Shown here: positions 40,761 to 52,850 of the stretch, one piece after another
Position numbering within the stretch: position 1 is the first letter of the stretch
Layout of the letters: every line of letters begins with the position of its first letter
From: Mycoplasmopsis pulmonis
GTDB taxonomy: Bacteria; Bacillota_I; Bacilli_A; Mycoplasmatales; Metamycoplasmataceae
Assembly: GCF_900660575.1 (NCBI RefSeq)
Contig: NZ_LR215008.1
Location: forward strand, 124,001-188,000
Direction of reading: 5' to 3'
Length of the DNA: 64,000 nucleotides
Position numbers and translations under genes: made by a program
The notes under the pieces: model-generated
The model's input: only the letters and a program-made list of their open reading frames with translations
Database searches by the model: none
Told to the model about the DNA's origin: nothing

Positions 40761-42551
40761 ATGAAAAGTAAAACTTTTTTAGAAAAAAACTTTATAAATG
40801 TCCAAGCATACAAATACAATGGAGATTTATATAGACAATGAAATGGTTCTAAAATTATAAAGAATGACTCTCAAAACATCATTCTTTATAATTTTCATTC
40901 TAGAATAATGGAAAAATCGGGTAAATCTTGGCAAGTCTCTGAGCCTAGTTTATGAATATTTCCAAAAAATGAAAACTACAATGTTAATGTTTTACTTCGT
41001 CCTGAAGGAAATTACTACTATATTAATTTAACTTCGCCTTTTATCTTTGAAGATAACACCATTAAATATATTGACTTTGACATTGACATTAAAGTTTATC
41101 CAAAAAAAGAAATTGAAATAGTTGATATCAAAGAATTTCAAAAAAACATCAAAGACTATGGCTATCCACCTTCTGTTAGAAAAATGGTTTACAAACAAGT
41201 TCAAAATTTATTAATGTTTTATGAAAAACAAACATCATTTTTTCATCGTGATTTTATTGACAACATTGTCAATTCTTTGGCTAAAAATAAAATGCTTGTT
41301 TTTCAATCTAAAAAACTATCAAATTTTTCTCAAAGATACTTTGAAGAGCTAAGAAAAAACACTAAAAATGAAAAAATTTTTAAAGTATATCTTTGTGGAC
41401 CAACTGTCTATGATGAAGTTCATATTGGAAATATGCGCTCTGTAGTTGTAGTTGATTTAATTGTAAGAGCTCAAAAATATTTGGGTAAAAAAACTCTTTT
41501 TGTTCACAACATAACTGACATAGATGACAAGATTATAGAAAGATCTATTCAATCTAAAATCTCTGAAAATAAAATCTCTGAAAAATACTTTAGAGAATAT
41601 AAAAAAGTACTTAAAAAATATAGAATCAAATCCATTGATAAAATGCCCAAAGTCACTGACAACATCGACTCTATTGTAAAGTTTATAAATAGCCTTGATA
41701 AAAAAGGATATGTAATTCAAAAAGATGATGGTTTTGTTTTTGATGTTTCTAAAATCAAAAACTATGGAAAAAGACTCTCAAGAGAAGATAAAAAACAAGT
41801 TGAAAATTTTTATCTTTGAAAATCAACTACTAAGGGAGTTCAATATAATTACAATGGCTTTTTAGGTCGTCCAGGATGACATAGTGAATGTACTCTTTTT
41901 ATTGATGATATTTTTAATTCACAAACTCTTGATATTCACGCAGGAGGAATTGATCTAACCTTTCCACATCATGAAAATGAAAATGCTCAATACATAGCAA
42001 AAAACGATGTAAAAATTACTAAACACTGACTTCATGTAGGTCAAGTGATGTTTAAAAATCAAAAGATGTCAAAATCGCTTGGAAATGTCATTTTAGCCAA
42101 AGATTTTGATGAAGATATTTTCAAAATCATCTTAATAAACTCATCAGTGACAGCTCCAATTTACATTACAAATGAGCTTATTGAAAATGCTAAAGTAATC
42201 ATAAATAAATACAAAAAACTCTACTTTAAATTTTTGAATTTATCTCTTTCATTTAACTTTGATGATAATGTGCGATATATGGTTAGAAAAATTGCTGATA
42301 AAGATTTTTCTTCTTTTAATTTAAAACTAAATGAATACATTAAAGCTTACAACACTAGCCTAGAAGCTGATAAATTAACAATTGTCTCTTCAGTTATTCA
42401 TTTTTTAAATTTTAGCTTCATTGAACAAATTGAAAAAGACTTTAGAAAAAACAAAAAAATCTATGATATTTGACAAGGTTTTTTAAAACAAAAAAACTAT
42501 GAAAAAGCTGATATGTTTAGAAAAATTTTAATAGATCAAGGTCTAATTTAA
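40761..42551 (+). CDS. cysS: DUF402 domain fused to cysteinyl-tRNA synthetase
   Basis: A 596-aa open frame (UGA as Trp) with two modules. Residues about 1-175 match DUF402/Ntdp-type nucleoside di- and triphosphatases: [34 protein letters not shown], then [13 protein letters not shown]. Residues about 205-596 are Cys[17 protein letters not shown], the Zn ligands in HSECT and HHENENAQ, and KMSKSLGN. No stop separates them. An in-frame ATG at 41292 could start a 419-aa plain CysRS but has no ribosome site. Followed by rlmB, as in Firmicutes (cysS-rlmB-sigH-rpmG-secE-nusG). Confidence 0.85.
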
Positions 42552-42609
42552 AACAAGGAAAAAATCGATATAAAACTTAGAAAAAGATAGGAAAAATAAA
42601 AAAATTAAT

Positions 42610-43299
42610 ATGCCAAAATTAATGCTGTGTGGTAAGAATTCTGTTTTAGATGCCCTTGAAAATAATGTCAAAATTGAAATGCTCTATGTTTTGGCTTCTA
42701 AGGTCCATGAATTTAAACACATAAAAAACATAAAAATCGAAGTTAAAGATAAACAATTTTTAGACTCACTAGTCAAAGAAAATCATCAAGGCTATGTTGC
42801 TGTTTTGAAATCTTTAAATTTTGTATCTCTTGATCAAATGATTAAATCTAAAGAAACTATTTTAATCCTTGATCATTTAGAAGATCCTTATAACTTTGGA
42901 GCGATTTTAAGAAGTGCCAATGCCTTTGGGATTAAAAATATTATCTACCCAATTAAAAGAGCCGTAGATATAAACTCAACTGTTTTAAAAGTCTCTTCAG
43001 GAGGATTTGTAAATTTAAGATTTTATAAATCAAATTCAATTTCAGCTACTATAGATAAACTCAAAAAACAAGGCTATTGAATTTATAGTTCATCTTTGGA
43101 TCCAACTTCAGAAGATATTAACAAAATAAGTTTTAATAATCCCAGTGTTTTAGTTATAGGTAATGAAAAGAAAGGAATATCCCAAACTACTAAAAAACAA
43201 TCAGATCAACTTTTTTATATAAAAACAAAAGGAAGTGTTCAATCTTTAAATGCCTCAGTGGCCGCTGGTATTATTTTTAACTTATTTACAAAGGAATAA
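42610..43299 (+). CDS. rlmB: TrmH-family 23S rRNA methyltransferase RlmB
   Basis: A 229-aa SPOUT enzyme that methylates a ribose of 23S rRNA. LCGKNSVLDAL at the start is the substrate-binding domain; ILDHLEDPYNFGAILRSANAFG, VLVIGNEKKGIS and VQSLNASVAAGI form the knotted SAM site. One UGA-Trp at 43078. It lies between cysS and the sigma-factor gene, the conserved Firmicute order. Confidence 0.93.
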
Positions 43300-43330
43300 A
43301 GTGTTAAAAAATAAAAAAACAAAGCGTGAG

Positions 43331-44618
43331 TAAACTGGGACAAAAAAATAAAAAACACTTTTTAAAATATACTTTAAATAGGAGTGTTTATGAAACAACT
43401 AAAACCAGAACAATGAAAGAAATGATTTTCATTATATGAAGAATTTTATGATGGAAAAATTAATATAAAAAAATATATATTTTTAGTAAACAAAAATATT
43501 GGTAAAGATTGAAAAAATACATATGTAAAATCTTGATTTTTCAAAAAATATTCTGCTTTTCAAAAAGATGAACAATCTTTAATTTCACAAACTGGCAAAT
43601 CTACAGCTAACAAAAAAAATAACGGTAGACCACCAAAAAGAAAAGAAGTTAATGAATATACAAGAGAAGAATTAGAAGAGATTGTTAAAATTTATAGAAT
43701 AATTTTTGATGACATTAGTGAAAAAGAAATTCGAAAAAAAATTAAAGAACATAAAGATAAAGAAAAAATATTAACTAAAATTTCATGAAAAGAATTTCTC
43801 TTTTCAAAATCAACATATTATTCTTGAAAAAAACCTAAACTTGCAGAGCCGAAAAAAGATCAAGAAATTGAAGAAATTATTAGAAAATCATTTCATGAAA
43901 ACAAAGGTATATTTGGTAGAAAAAGATTAGAAATTTATATTCAAAATAAATATAAAAGGTATATAAACTATCGAAAAATAGGTAGAATTTTGCTTAAATT
44001 AAATCTTTTTTGCAAAATTAGAAGAGCAAAAAGAAAAAATGAAATTAAAAATCTTAATACTAAATATCAAAATCTAATTCAAAGAGACTACAATGGCAAA
44101 TTTAACAACATAGTTGCCACTGATGTAACTTATATTCCAAGCCCCAAAGATGCAATTAACAATCATGTTTATTTATCGATTGCAATTCATCATCAAAGCA
44201 AGAAAATAATTAATTGAAATCTAAGTAAAAGAAATGATGTTAAGTTAGTTTTAGATCATATTTCTAAAATCAAATTTGATAAAGAGTGAATAATTCACTC
44301 AGATCATGGAAGTCAATATTCATCAAATCAGTATAGTGAAATTATTAAAGAAAACAATGGGATAATTTCAATGAGTAGAATCGCAAATTCACTTGATAAT
44401 CGAGAAGCAGAATATTTCTTTTCAAATATCAAAAGTGAGTGCTTAAATGATCTAAAAATTTCAAAATTATCATTCAAAGAATTGCAAGAAATTATTCAAA
44501 ATTATATTGACTGATACAATAATGAAAGATTACAATCAATCTTAGAATGAAAAACACCTCAACAAAGCTGAGATGTTCTAAGTGTTTTTTAAATAGTCAC
44601 TTTTTTTGTCCTAGTTTA
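43331..44618 (+). mobile_element. IS1138-like insertion sequence (IS3 family)
   Basis: The element is 1288 bp long with 18-bp inverted repeats TAAACTGGGACAAAAAAA / TAAACTAGGACAAAAAAA (17 of 18 match). It is flanked by GAG on both sides (43328-43330 and 44619-44621), a 3-bp target duplication. Length and repeat size match what I recall of IS1138 of M. pulmonis. It carries one intact transposase and disrupts a sigH-like gene. A deleted relative is at 16072-16495. Confidence 0.93.
43390..44592 (+). CDS. IS1138-type DDE transposase
   Basis: A 400-aa transposase in one open frame (no programmed frameshift is needed, unlike most IS3 elements). The N-terminal part is basic and helix-turn-helix-like. 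The catalytic core has VATDVTYIP (first Asp), HSDHGSQYSS (second Asp) and NREAEYFFSNIKSE (Glu), the rve domain pattern. Nine or so Trp codons are UGA, so it could only be made in organisms that read UGA as Trp. The intact frame and clean target duplication suggest a recent, active copy. Confidence 0.93.
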
Positions 44619-45204
44619 GAGCATTTGAAATTATATGAAGATTATTATCCACAAATAAAAAGTTTAGCTAGAAAGGTTTTAAGTAGTTTTTATTCATGTT
44701 CTTTAGAAGTTCATGATCTATTAAATATAGCTTTTTTTAATTGAGAAAAACTTGTTCAAGACTATGATCCAACTAGGAACATAGTCTTTGAATTTTATAT
44801 TCTAAAGTGAATGAGACTTTTGTTTTATCAAGGAATTAAAAATGACATTTCAAAAAGAAATTCTTTTTTGAGTCATTGCAAAGAAATTGATGAATTTGAA
44901 GTTTTTGACTTTGATGAAGAGAGCTTTTTTAATTCATTTGAAAAAGATAGCCTTTATATATACAACTTTTTAAAAAAGCAAAAAGCTTCAATTATTGTTT
45001 TGGATATTTTCAAAAAAGTTTTTGTAGAAAATATCCCTATTGAAAAATACAAACAAAACATGATTTGCACTCATCAAGTTTTTATATCATCACTTGTTTC
45101 TATTTGAGATTTAACTAAAAAATTTTATGACCTTGACAATATTGAAGAGCATTTAAAGAGCTAAAATTACTCTATTTTTTAGTTTTTATAATATTATATA
45201 GCTT

Positions 45205-45345
45205 GTGAAATCAAAAATAGCCTTGTCATGTGAAAAATGCAAAATAAAAAACTATAAAACTAATAAAAGTATAATTGAGCGTTTAGAATTAAAAAAATTC
45301 TGTAGTAGATGCAAAGAACATACTATCCACAAGGAAGAAAAGTAA
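45205..45345 (+). CDS. rpmG: Ribosomal protein L33
   Basis: A 46-aa zinc-type L33. CEKCKIKNYKTNKS and ELKKFCSRCKEHTIHKE carry two CxxC pairs. The start is GTG at 45205. A TATAAT at 45187-45192 lies only 12 bases before, so the mRNA leader may be very short. It overlaps secE by one base. Confidence 0.92.
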   Translation: MKSKIALSCEKCKIKNYKTNKSIIERLELKKFCSRCKEHTIHKEEK

Positions 45346-45578
45346 TGTCTAAAAAAAATAAAAAACCAACTTTGCAAAAATTAAATAAGAGAAATTGATT
45401 TTTTAACTACATAGTTCTTTTTATTAAGGAACTAAAAAGAGTTAGATGACCAAAATCACGAAAAACTTTTAGATCATTTTTCTTAGTAATTGTTTTTACC
45501 ATTGGTTTTAGTATTTTTGCATTTGTTATTGCAACACTTTCAAGTTATATCTTTACGCAAATAGGAGTTAAATTGTAA
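45345..45578 (+). CDS. secE: Preprotein translocase subunit SecE
   Basis: A 77-aa protein with a basic N-terminus, the KELKRVRWPKSRKT amphipathic motif (Trp encoded by UGA) and one membrane helix. It clamps SecY in the translocon. It overlaps rpmG and nusG by one base each (TAATG), so the three are translated together. Confidence 0.92.
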
Positions 45579-46168
45579 TGAATAAATTTAATTGATATAT
45601 GATCTCGACCATTCCCAATAAAGAAAAAGAAGTTATTGAAGCTATTAAAAATAAAGTAGTTTCAGAAAACTTAGAAGCATATTTTAGTGACTTTAAAATT
45701 TTTTGAGAAAGTAGAATCTCAGCTAAAGAATTAGAAAAAAAACAAGCTGGTGATTCATATAAAACTACTAAAAAAAATATGTACAATGGTTATATTTTTA
45801 TTGAAATGGTAATAACAAATGAAACTTGGTTTTTAGTTAGAAACACAGAAAATGTCTCTGGACTAGTTGGCTCTCATGGATTGGGTGCTTGACCTACTCC
45901 TATTTCAAAGTTAAAATTCAAAAAAATGATTGAAGAAGAGACTAAAAAAGAAGAGGAATTTCAACTTTCTCTAAATCTAAGCAAATTCCGTGAAGGACTT
46001 TTTGTTAAGATAGTTGATGGACCTTTTAAAAATGATGAAATTGTCTACAAAATAAAAAAGACTAACCATGAAAAAAAATATTCAATTTTAGAAATTGAAT
46101 CTCTAGGAAAAAGTGTTGATACTCAAATAGATCATAAGCATTTAAAATTAATTGAAGACAAAGAATAA
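45578..46168 (+). CDS. nusG: Transcription factor NusG
   Basis: A 196-aa elongation factor. WYMISTIPNKEKEV starts the NGN domain, MYNGYIFIEM and WFLVRNTENVSGLVG are typical, and the C-terminal KOW domain has GLFVKIVDGPFKN. There are several UGA-Trp codons. An insertion (residues about 38-68) enlarges the NGN loop, as in other mollicutes. Last gene of rpmG-secE-nusG. Confidence 0.93.
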
Positions 46169-46245
46169 ATTTTTTGATGAATTTATAAACAAATTAAAAT
46201 TTTATAATATAATGTAGACTGGTTTTATTCTAAACCAGCTAAGGC

Positions 46246-46329
46246 GGGGGGGTAGCGAAGCGGCCAAACGCGGGTGGCTGTAACCCACTTTCTTCGGATT
46301 CGGGGGTTCGAATCCCTCCCCCCCCACCA
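46246..46329 (+). tRNA. tRNA-Tyr (GTA)
   Basis: Class II tRNA with an unusually G-rich acceptor (seven G against seven C), anticodon loop CTGTAAC, a long variable arm (CTTTCTTCGGATTCG region) and encoded CCA. A TATAAT-rich promoter and a CTGGTTTA...TAAACCAG hairpin precede it. Confidence 0.92.
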
Positions 46330-46330
46330 T

Positions 46331-46405
46331 TGCCCCATAGCCAAGCGGTAAGGCATCGGTTTTTGGTACCGACATGCGTTAGTTCGAATCTAACTGGGGC
46401 AGCCA
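46331..46405 (+). tRNA. tRNA-Gln (TTG)
   Basis: Acceptor TGCCCCA/TGGGGCA, anticodon loop TTTTGGT with TTG for CAA/CAG, encoded CCA. It starts one base after tRNA-Tyr. The presence of gatC and gatA at the window end fits formation of Gln-tRNA by amidation. Confidence 0.94.
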
Positions 46406-46423
46406 TATCATATAGTTATGTCT

Positions 46424-46454
46424 AACTTCACAATTTTTTTTGTGAGGTTTTTTT
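46424..46454 (+). terminator. Terminator of tRNA-Tyr/tRNA-Gln
   Basis: AACTTCACA...TGTGAGGTT hairpin with a long T-run. Confidence 0.8.
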
Positions 46455-46492
46455 ATATCTATTTTATTGTCTATAATGTATTATTTTGAGAT

Positions 46493-47923
46493 ATGAAAAA
46501 ACTGGAAAAAATTACACCACTTGAAGAAAACTTTGCCAAGTGATATACGGATGTTGTAAAAAATGGAGAATTAATTGATTATGGACCTGTAAAAGGTACA
46601 TTAATTTTTAAACCTAATTCTTATGGAATTTGAGAAAACATTCAACTTCAATTTAATAAAATTTTAAAAGCAAAAGGTATTAAAAATGTATATCTACCTC
46701 TTTTAATACCAGAGTCACTTATGAAAGCTGAATTTGAGCACATTGAAGGATTTGCTCCTGAACTAGCTACTTTAACTAAAGTAGGATCTAAAAACCTTTC
46801 TGAAAACATTTATCTTAGACCCACTAGTGAAGTTTTATTTCAAAAATTTTTTAAAGCCGAAATTGAAAGCTACAAAGACTTACCAAAAATTTATAATCAA
46901 TGAGCTAATGTAATTAGATGAGAAAAAACTACTAATCCTTTTTTAAGAAGTACAGAATTTTTATGACAAGAAGGACATAGCAGTCATGAAAGTGCAATTG
47001 AAGCTAGAAAATTTACAAGAGAGATGTTAAAAACATATTGCAAATTTTTAAGAAAATTTTTAGCCATTCCCACAATTATGGGAAAAAAAACTCCTAGAGA
47101 AAAATTTTCTGGAGCTTATTCAACTTATACACTTGAGGCAATGATGAAAGATGGTAAAGCTCTTCAATCAGGAACTACCCACTATCTTGCTCAAAATTTT
47201 TCAGAGGCCTATGATGTAAATTTCAAAGATAGTGAAAATAAAAAACAATTTGTCTATCAAACTTCTTGAGGTCTTTCGACAAGGCTAATAGGAGCTATCA
47301 TCATGACTCATGGAGACAATAGAGGAATTATTATTCCTCCTTTTGTAGCTCCTTGTCAAATTGATATTTTGGCATTTAATCCTAGAAGAAGTGCTGAAAT
47401 TGAAAAATTTGTTAATCAAGTTGAAAAAATTCTAAAAAAACCTTTTAGAGTTAATGTTGATAGAAGCGATAAAACACTTGGCTTTAAAGCTAGCCAAAGT
47501 GAAATTCAAGGAGTTCCTTTAAGAATTGAAATAGGACCAAGAGACTTTGAAAATAATCAAGTCACTCTTGTTAGAAGAGACACCCTTGAAAAACAAAGTG
47601 TATCAATAAATGACATTGTTAAAGTCTCAAGAGAAACACTTCAAGCAATTCATAATAATTTATATGAACAAGCTAAAATAAGACTAAAAAACAACATAGT
47701 TGAAATAAATGACTATGAAGAGTTTAAACAAGAAATAGCAAATCACAAATTTGTTATTTCTCCTCTATGTTGCACTACAGCTGAAGCTGAAGAAGAAATT
47801 CAAAAAGAAACAGGAGCAACAGCTAGATGTATTCCTTTTGATTACCAAAAACCTGGAGAGAATAAATGTTTAATTTGTAAATGTATGACAAAAAGATTTG
47901 TTCTCTTTGCAAGAGCCTATTAA
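46493..47923 (+). CDS. proS: Prolyl-tRNA synthetase, archaeal/eukaryotic type
   Basis: A 476-aa class II synthetase. LRPTSE (motif 2 region), [20 protein letters not shown] and TSWGLSTRLIGAIIMTHGD (motif 3, with a UGA-Trp) are clear. There is no editing insertion, and the C-terminal zinc-type domain (CCTTAEAEEE, ENKCLICKC) and final Tyr mark the archaeal/eukaryotic form used by mollicutes. A decayed inverted copy of its 3' end lies at 1-475. Confidence 0.94.
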
Positions 47924-47937
47924 AAATAGATTAAAAA

Positions 47938-48030
47938 AAGCCATTTTTTAAAAAAATGCATTTTTGCATTCAAAAATAATAAAAAATTAACTTTTTTTAT
48001 ATTTTTTTGAAAAATATGTATAATTAAGGC
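47938..48030 (+). promoter_or_regulatory. trx promoter with palindromic operator candidate
   Basis: AAAAATGCATTTTT (47952-47965) is a perfect palindrome, overlapping ATGCA-TTTT-TGCAT. A TATAAT -10 is at 48019-48024. The block is almost the same as 20-112 on the other strand, although the neighbouring proS codons have diverged strongly there. The uneven conservation suggests selection on this promoter. Confidence 0.65.
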
Positions 48031-48072
48031 ATACATTTATATATTAAAATTTTTATATTTTAAGGAGAAATT

Positions 48073-48450
48073 ATGGATTACTCAAAATACGATTTAAAAA
48101 AAAGTGAAGTTGAGCCTAAATTAAAAGAGGGAGTTAAAGTACTTTCATTTTACCAAATAGGTTGTCCACCATGTGATATGATCAAACCAGAACTTGTAAA
48201 ATTGGTTGAAAAAAATAAAGACAAAATGGAACTTTTTCTAGTAAGAATTAACAGAGACGGAAAACACGACGAAGAAAGAAGATGAGCAGCTGAATCTGGT
48301 GTTAGTGCAACACCTACAACATTTATTTACAAAGATGGAAAAATTGTTAATACAATTGTTGGATACAAACCTCTTTCTGTACTAGAAGAAGAGATGTCTA
48401 AATTAGAAATGAACTGTGCTTGCTCTGAAACAGGTTGCGCTACAAAATAA
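48073..48450 (+). CDS. Thioredoxin with cysteine-rich C-terminal tail
   Basis: A 125-aa thioredoxin-fold protein. The active site is IGCPPCDMI near residue 35 (CPPC instead of the usual CGPC), and SATPTTFIYKDGK holds the cis-proline. An unusual C-terminal tail, NCACSETGCATK, adds three more cysteines. CPPC often gives a more oxidising couple, so it may serve thiol exchange or metal delivery. Start follows AAGGAG. One UGA-Trp. Conserved promoter upstream; terminator downstream. Confidence 0.9.
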
Positions 48451-48472
48451 GATAAATTTTTTAAAATATTAG

Positions 48473-48500
48473 CTAACAATTTTAAATTGTTAGTTTTTTT
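48473..48500 (+). terminator. Terminator of the thioredoxin gene
   Basis: CTAACAATTT/AAATTGTTAG hairpin followed by T8. Confidence 0.85.
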
Positions 48501-48579
48501 ATATTTTTTTAATTTTTTTTATTTAAAATGTACTTTAATAAATTTATCTTTGTTAACTAAGGATTAGAAGAAAAAGCTA

Positions 48580-49868
<1,289 letters not shown>

Positions 49869-49882
<14 letters not shown>

Positions 49883-52742
49883 TTACACAACATCAGAAAA
49901 ATTTTGAAAAATAGGCACAAGCATAAGCTCTTATATTGATAATACAACTTTGATAAATTTGAAATTATTAAATAAGCATAGTGTCCTAAAAGAAGATTTT
50001 GACAATAAAGAAAATAAATATCAAATTTTAATTTCTGATAATTCAAAAATAAATATTATCGAAAAGAAAAAAGAAGCCACTTTTTATCAAATAAAAAGAA
50101 CTTTGTTTTTCTTGGGTATTTTTAGTTTTAAAGATCATGAAAAAGCAATATTTGAATTAGATAATCATCTTTCGGAATTTAAAAAAAGTCATGATTTTAA
50201 TTTTAATTTTGACTCAAATGATCCAAATCTTTTTTATAAACAAATTTTTGAATTTTTAAAAGAGCAATATAAAACAATGAATGATAAAAAATTTCAAATT
50301 AAATCAAGAACAAGTTTCTATTTTTCTCTAGCTTATTCATATATTTTTATCAAAAAATATAAAACAAATAAAGAAATATTATTTAAAGATGGAATTAATG
50401 ATAAAGCAATAAATTATTATAAAGATATTGTTGAAAATCTAAAAAATATCGATGATAAAGATGGAGAATTTGAAAATGAAATAGAAAAATTTTTATCTAT
50501 TCAGGATGTAGATTTTGAAAAAACAACTAAGTTAATTGAGTTAAAAAAATCAAAAACAAAAACTTTAGATGAATATAATGAAAACACAAAAATATTAAAA
50601 AATAATTTAAAAAAAATTAAGACATTAGCTTTAGATTACAAAAACAAAAACATTCAAAAAGTCACCAATGATAAGATAGAGGTTCAAATTTTTAGTGTTT
50701 TTGATTTTATTGCAAGATTACCTTATGATCAATTTAAACAGATAAAAATTCCAATTTTTCAAAGAAAATTTAGTTGAGATTGATCAATAATCACAAATTT
50801 ATTAAGTGATATAAATAATAAAAAGGAACATAAATCTTTTATTTTTTTAGGAAGCATAATAACAGTAGAAGAAGATAAAATTTTGAAAATTATAGACGGA
50901 CAACAAAGAATTTCAACATTGTTTTTAATTTTTGTAGCTCTATCTATTTTTTCAGTAAAAAATAAAGTAGAGAAATGAAATTTTGAAAATCTGATTGACG
51001 GTTTTGATTCACAAAATGATGATCTAGCAAAAAAGATATTTATGTGTTTAGAAGTCCTTTATGAATCTGTAAATGATCAAAAAGGAGAAAAGACAGTTTT
51101 ATCAAATTATTTTTATCGAATAGATGGCTATGATGATGTTGAAATTTTTTCAAAAATTTGATCCTTGAACAAATTAGAAAAAGAAATGTTAGAAAAAGAA
51201 AACAACATTATTAAAATTTTTGTAGACATCATCATTTGATTTAGAGAAAATTTAACATCAAAAGATGAAATACTAAATTTTTGAAAAAGCTTTTTAGAAA
51301 ATATATATTTTACTTTTACCAACCTTAAAGATATCAATGAATTTGATCTTTTTGAAAGAATGAATACAACACAAGTGCCTTTAAGTGCTATTGACTTGAT
51401 AAAAAATAGAATCTTTGATTTCTATGAAGAAAAAGATGAAAAAATAGATCAAAAATCATTTCAAGAATTATTTGATAAAAAAATTATGAAAAAATTCTTA
51501 TCAAAAAAAGGAGATAACAACCAAGATCTTAAAAAAATAAAAGAATTTTTAAGATACATAAGTTCCATTTACGACATAAGTGATAATGAAGTAAAATTAA
51601 AAAGTTCAGACTCAACTGATATGAAGTTATATTTCAAATTTTGAATATATATTAAAGATGAAATAATTTATGACAAAGATGAAGAAAAAACTCTTCCTTA
51701 TGATCAAGCTTTAAAAAGATTAGGTGATGAAATTAAATTGTTTTTTGAAGTTTTAGAACCTAGTGAATACTCAAAAAATAAAGATCAAAGATTTTATTTT
51801 ATCAGTGATTATTTATATACTTTGATAAGTTATAAAAAAACTTTATATATCCCTTTGATAATTCAAATATTAAAAACACAACTTGGAGAAAATAAGATTT
51901 TTGAATTTGATTCTAAAATTGAAAATGAAAATGAATTAAATTCTTTAAGAGATTTATTGAAAGCAATTCAATCTTATGAAATTAGAAGATCTGTTGTTGC
52001 TAAAGAAGGACAAAGTATGACTAGTTTTATGGATTCTTTTTTAAGAGACATTAAAACAATTAATATTTTAGATAAACACACTCTTTATAATGTATTTGTA
52101 AATAAAACAAAAAACACTAATAACTTAAATCATGGAACAATTAAAGATTTTTGAGAAAATGTAGCTAAGAAAAAAATTCAAAGCAAAAATCAAGACTTGC
52201 TTTTAATAATTTTTGAAAATTTCATAAAAATAGAAAAAGACAAAAAGAAAAATATTTTAACCAAAGAATTTTTCAACTTTGATTTAGGCTCTTATTTAGA
52301 GAAAAAAAATAAATTAACAATAGAACATATTTTACCTAGATCACAAGGATCCAACGATCAAGAACTTGATGAATTTAAAGACTATATTGGCAATTTACTT
52401 TTTATAAAAAGATCAGATAATTCTGAACTTGGTGCTAAAAGATTTAAAGAAAAAAAACAACTATATAACACTAAAGAATATATTAGTGTTTTAAAAAATG
52501 TAAAAGGTATAGAAAAAGAAAGTATTGACAAATATATTTCAGAAATAAAAGATATGGTTGAAAAATATAATGAAAATTCAATAAAAGATAAAGAATGAAA
52601 CATTGAAGAAAGTGAAATTAAAGAATCTTTAGAATCTTTATATATTTTAGGAGAAGATAAAAATGATTTTGGCATTGAAGATATTAAAAAAAGAAGCGAA
52701 GGCATAGCTTGAATTCTTTGTCTTGCGCTTCAAGATTTATAA
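49869..52742 (+). CDS. GmrSD/SspE-like DUF262-DUF1524 nuclease
   Basis: A 957-aa protein. Residues about 1-270 are unrecognised, helical and charged. Residues about 280-360 form DUF262: IPIFQRKFSWDW, FIFLGSII and IIDGQQRISTLF, the ParB/Srx-type NTPase signature. The C-terminus holds DUF1524: TIEHILPRSQG (HNH-like catalytic His) and YIGNLLFIKRS then FKEKKQLY. The same pair occurs in GmrSD modification-dependent enzymes and in SspE. The start ATG overlaps the methyltransferase stop by 14 bases, so translation may be coupled. Many Trp codons are UGA. Targeting cannot be read from sequence. Confidence 0.85.
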
Positions 52743-52771
52743 TAGTTTAAATTAACTTTATAACAAAGATT

Positions 52772-52793
52772 AAAGATTCAAAATTGAATCTTT
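52772..52793. repeat. Hairpin between nuclease gene and Y-family polymerase gene
   Basis: AAAGATTCAAAATTGAATCTTT is a palindrome without a following T-run, in the 108-bp gap. It could be a weak terminator or an operator. Confidence 0.4.
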
Positions 52794-52850
52794 AAAAACA
52801 CAAAAAACTAATTTAACTTTTAACTAATAATGTTAGTTAAAATTATTTTT

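Larger units (their letters stand above)
43301..45164 (+). pseudogene. sigH: sigH-like sigma factor gene split by an IS
   Basis: The first 10 codons (GTG start at 43301, AAAGG site) lie before the IS, and 180 codons (44622-45164) lie after it. Removing the IS and one copy of the GAG target duplication gives one intact 190-aa frame. The protein shows sigma-70 region 2-like sequence: DLLNIAFFN, QDYDPTRNIVFEF and WMRLLFYQGIK. In Firmicutes sigH sits exactly here, between rlmB and rpmG. The stretch after the IS has no obvious ribosome site of its own, so the gene is probably inactive in this strain. Confidence 0.75.

Noticed and set aside
44645-44653. TTATCCACA, a perfect DnaA box
   Set aside because: It is single and lies inside the coding sequence of the sigH-like gene; no cluster of boxes is near.
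46219-46239. CTGGTTTA...TAAACCAG hairpin before tRNA-Tyr as a terminator for nusG
   Set aside because: No T-run follows, and it lies after a likely tRNA promoter, so it is more likely part of the tRNA precursor leader.
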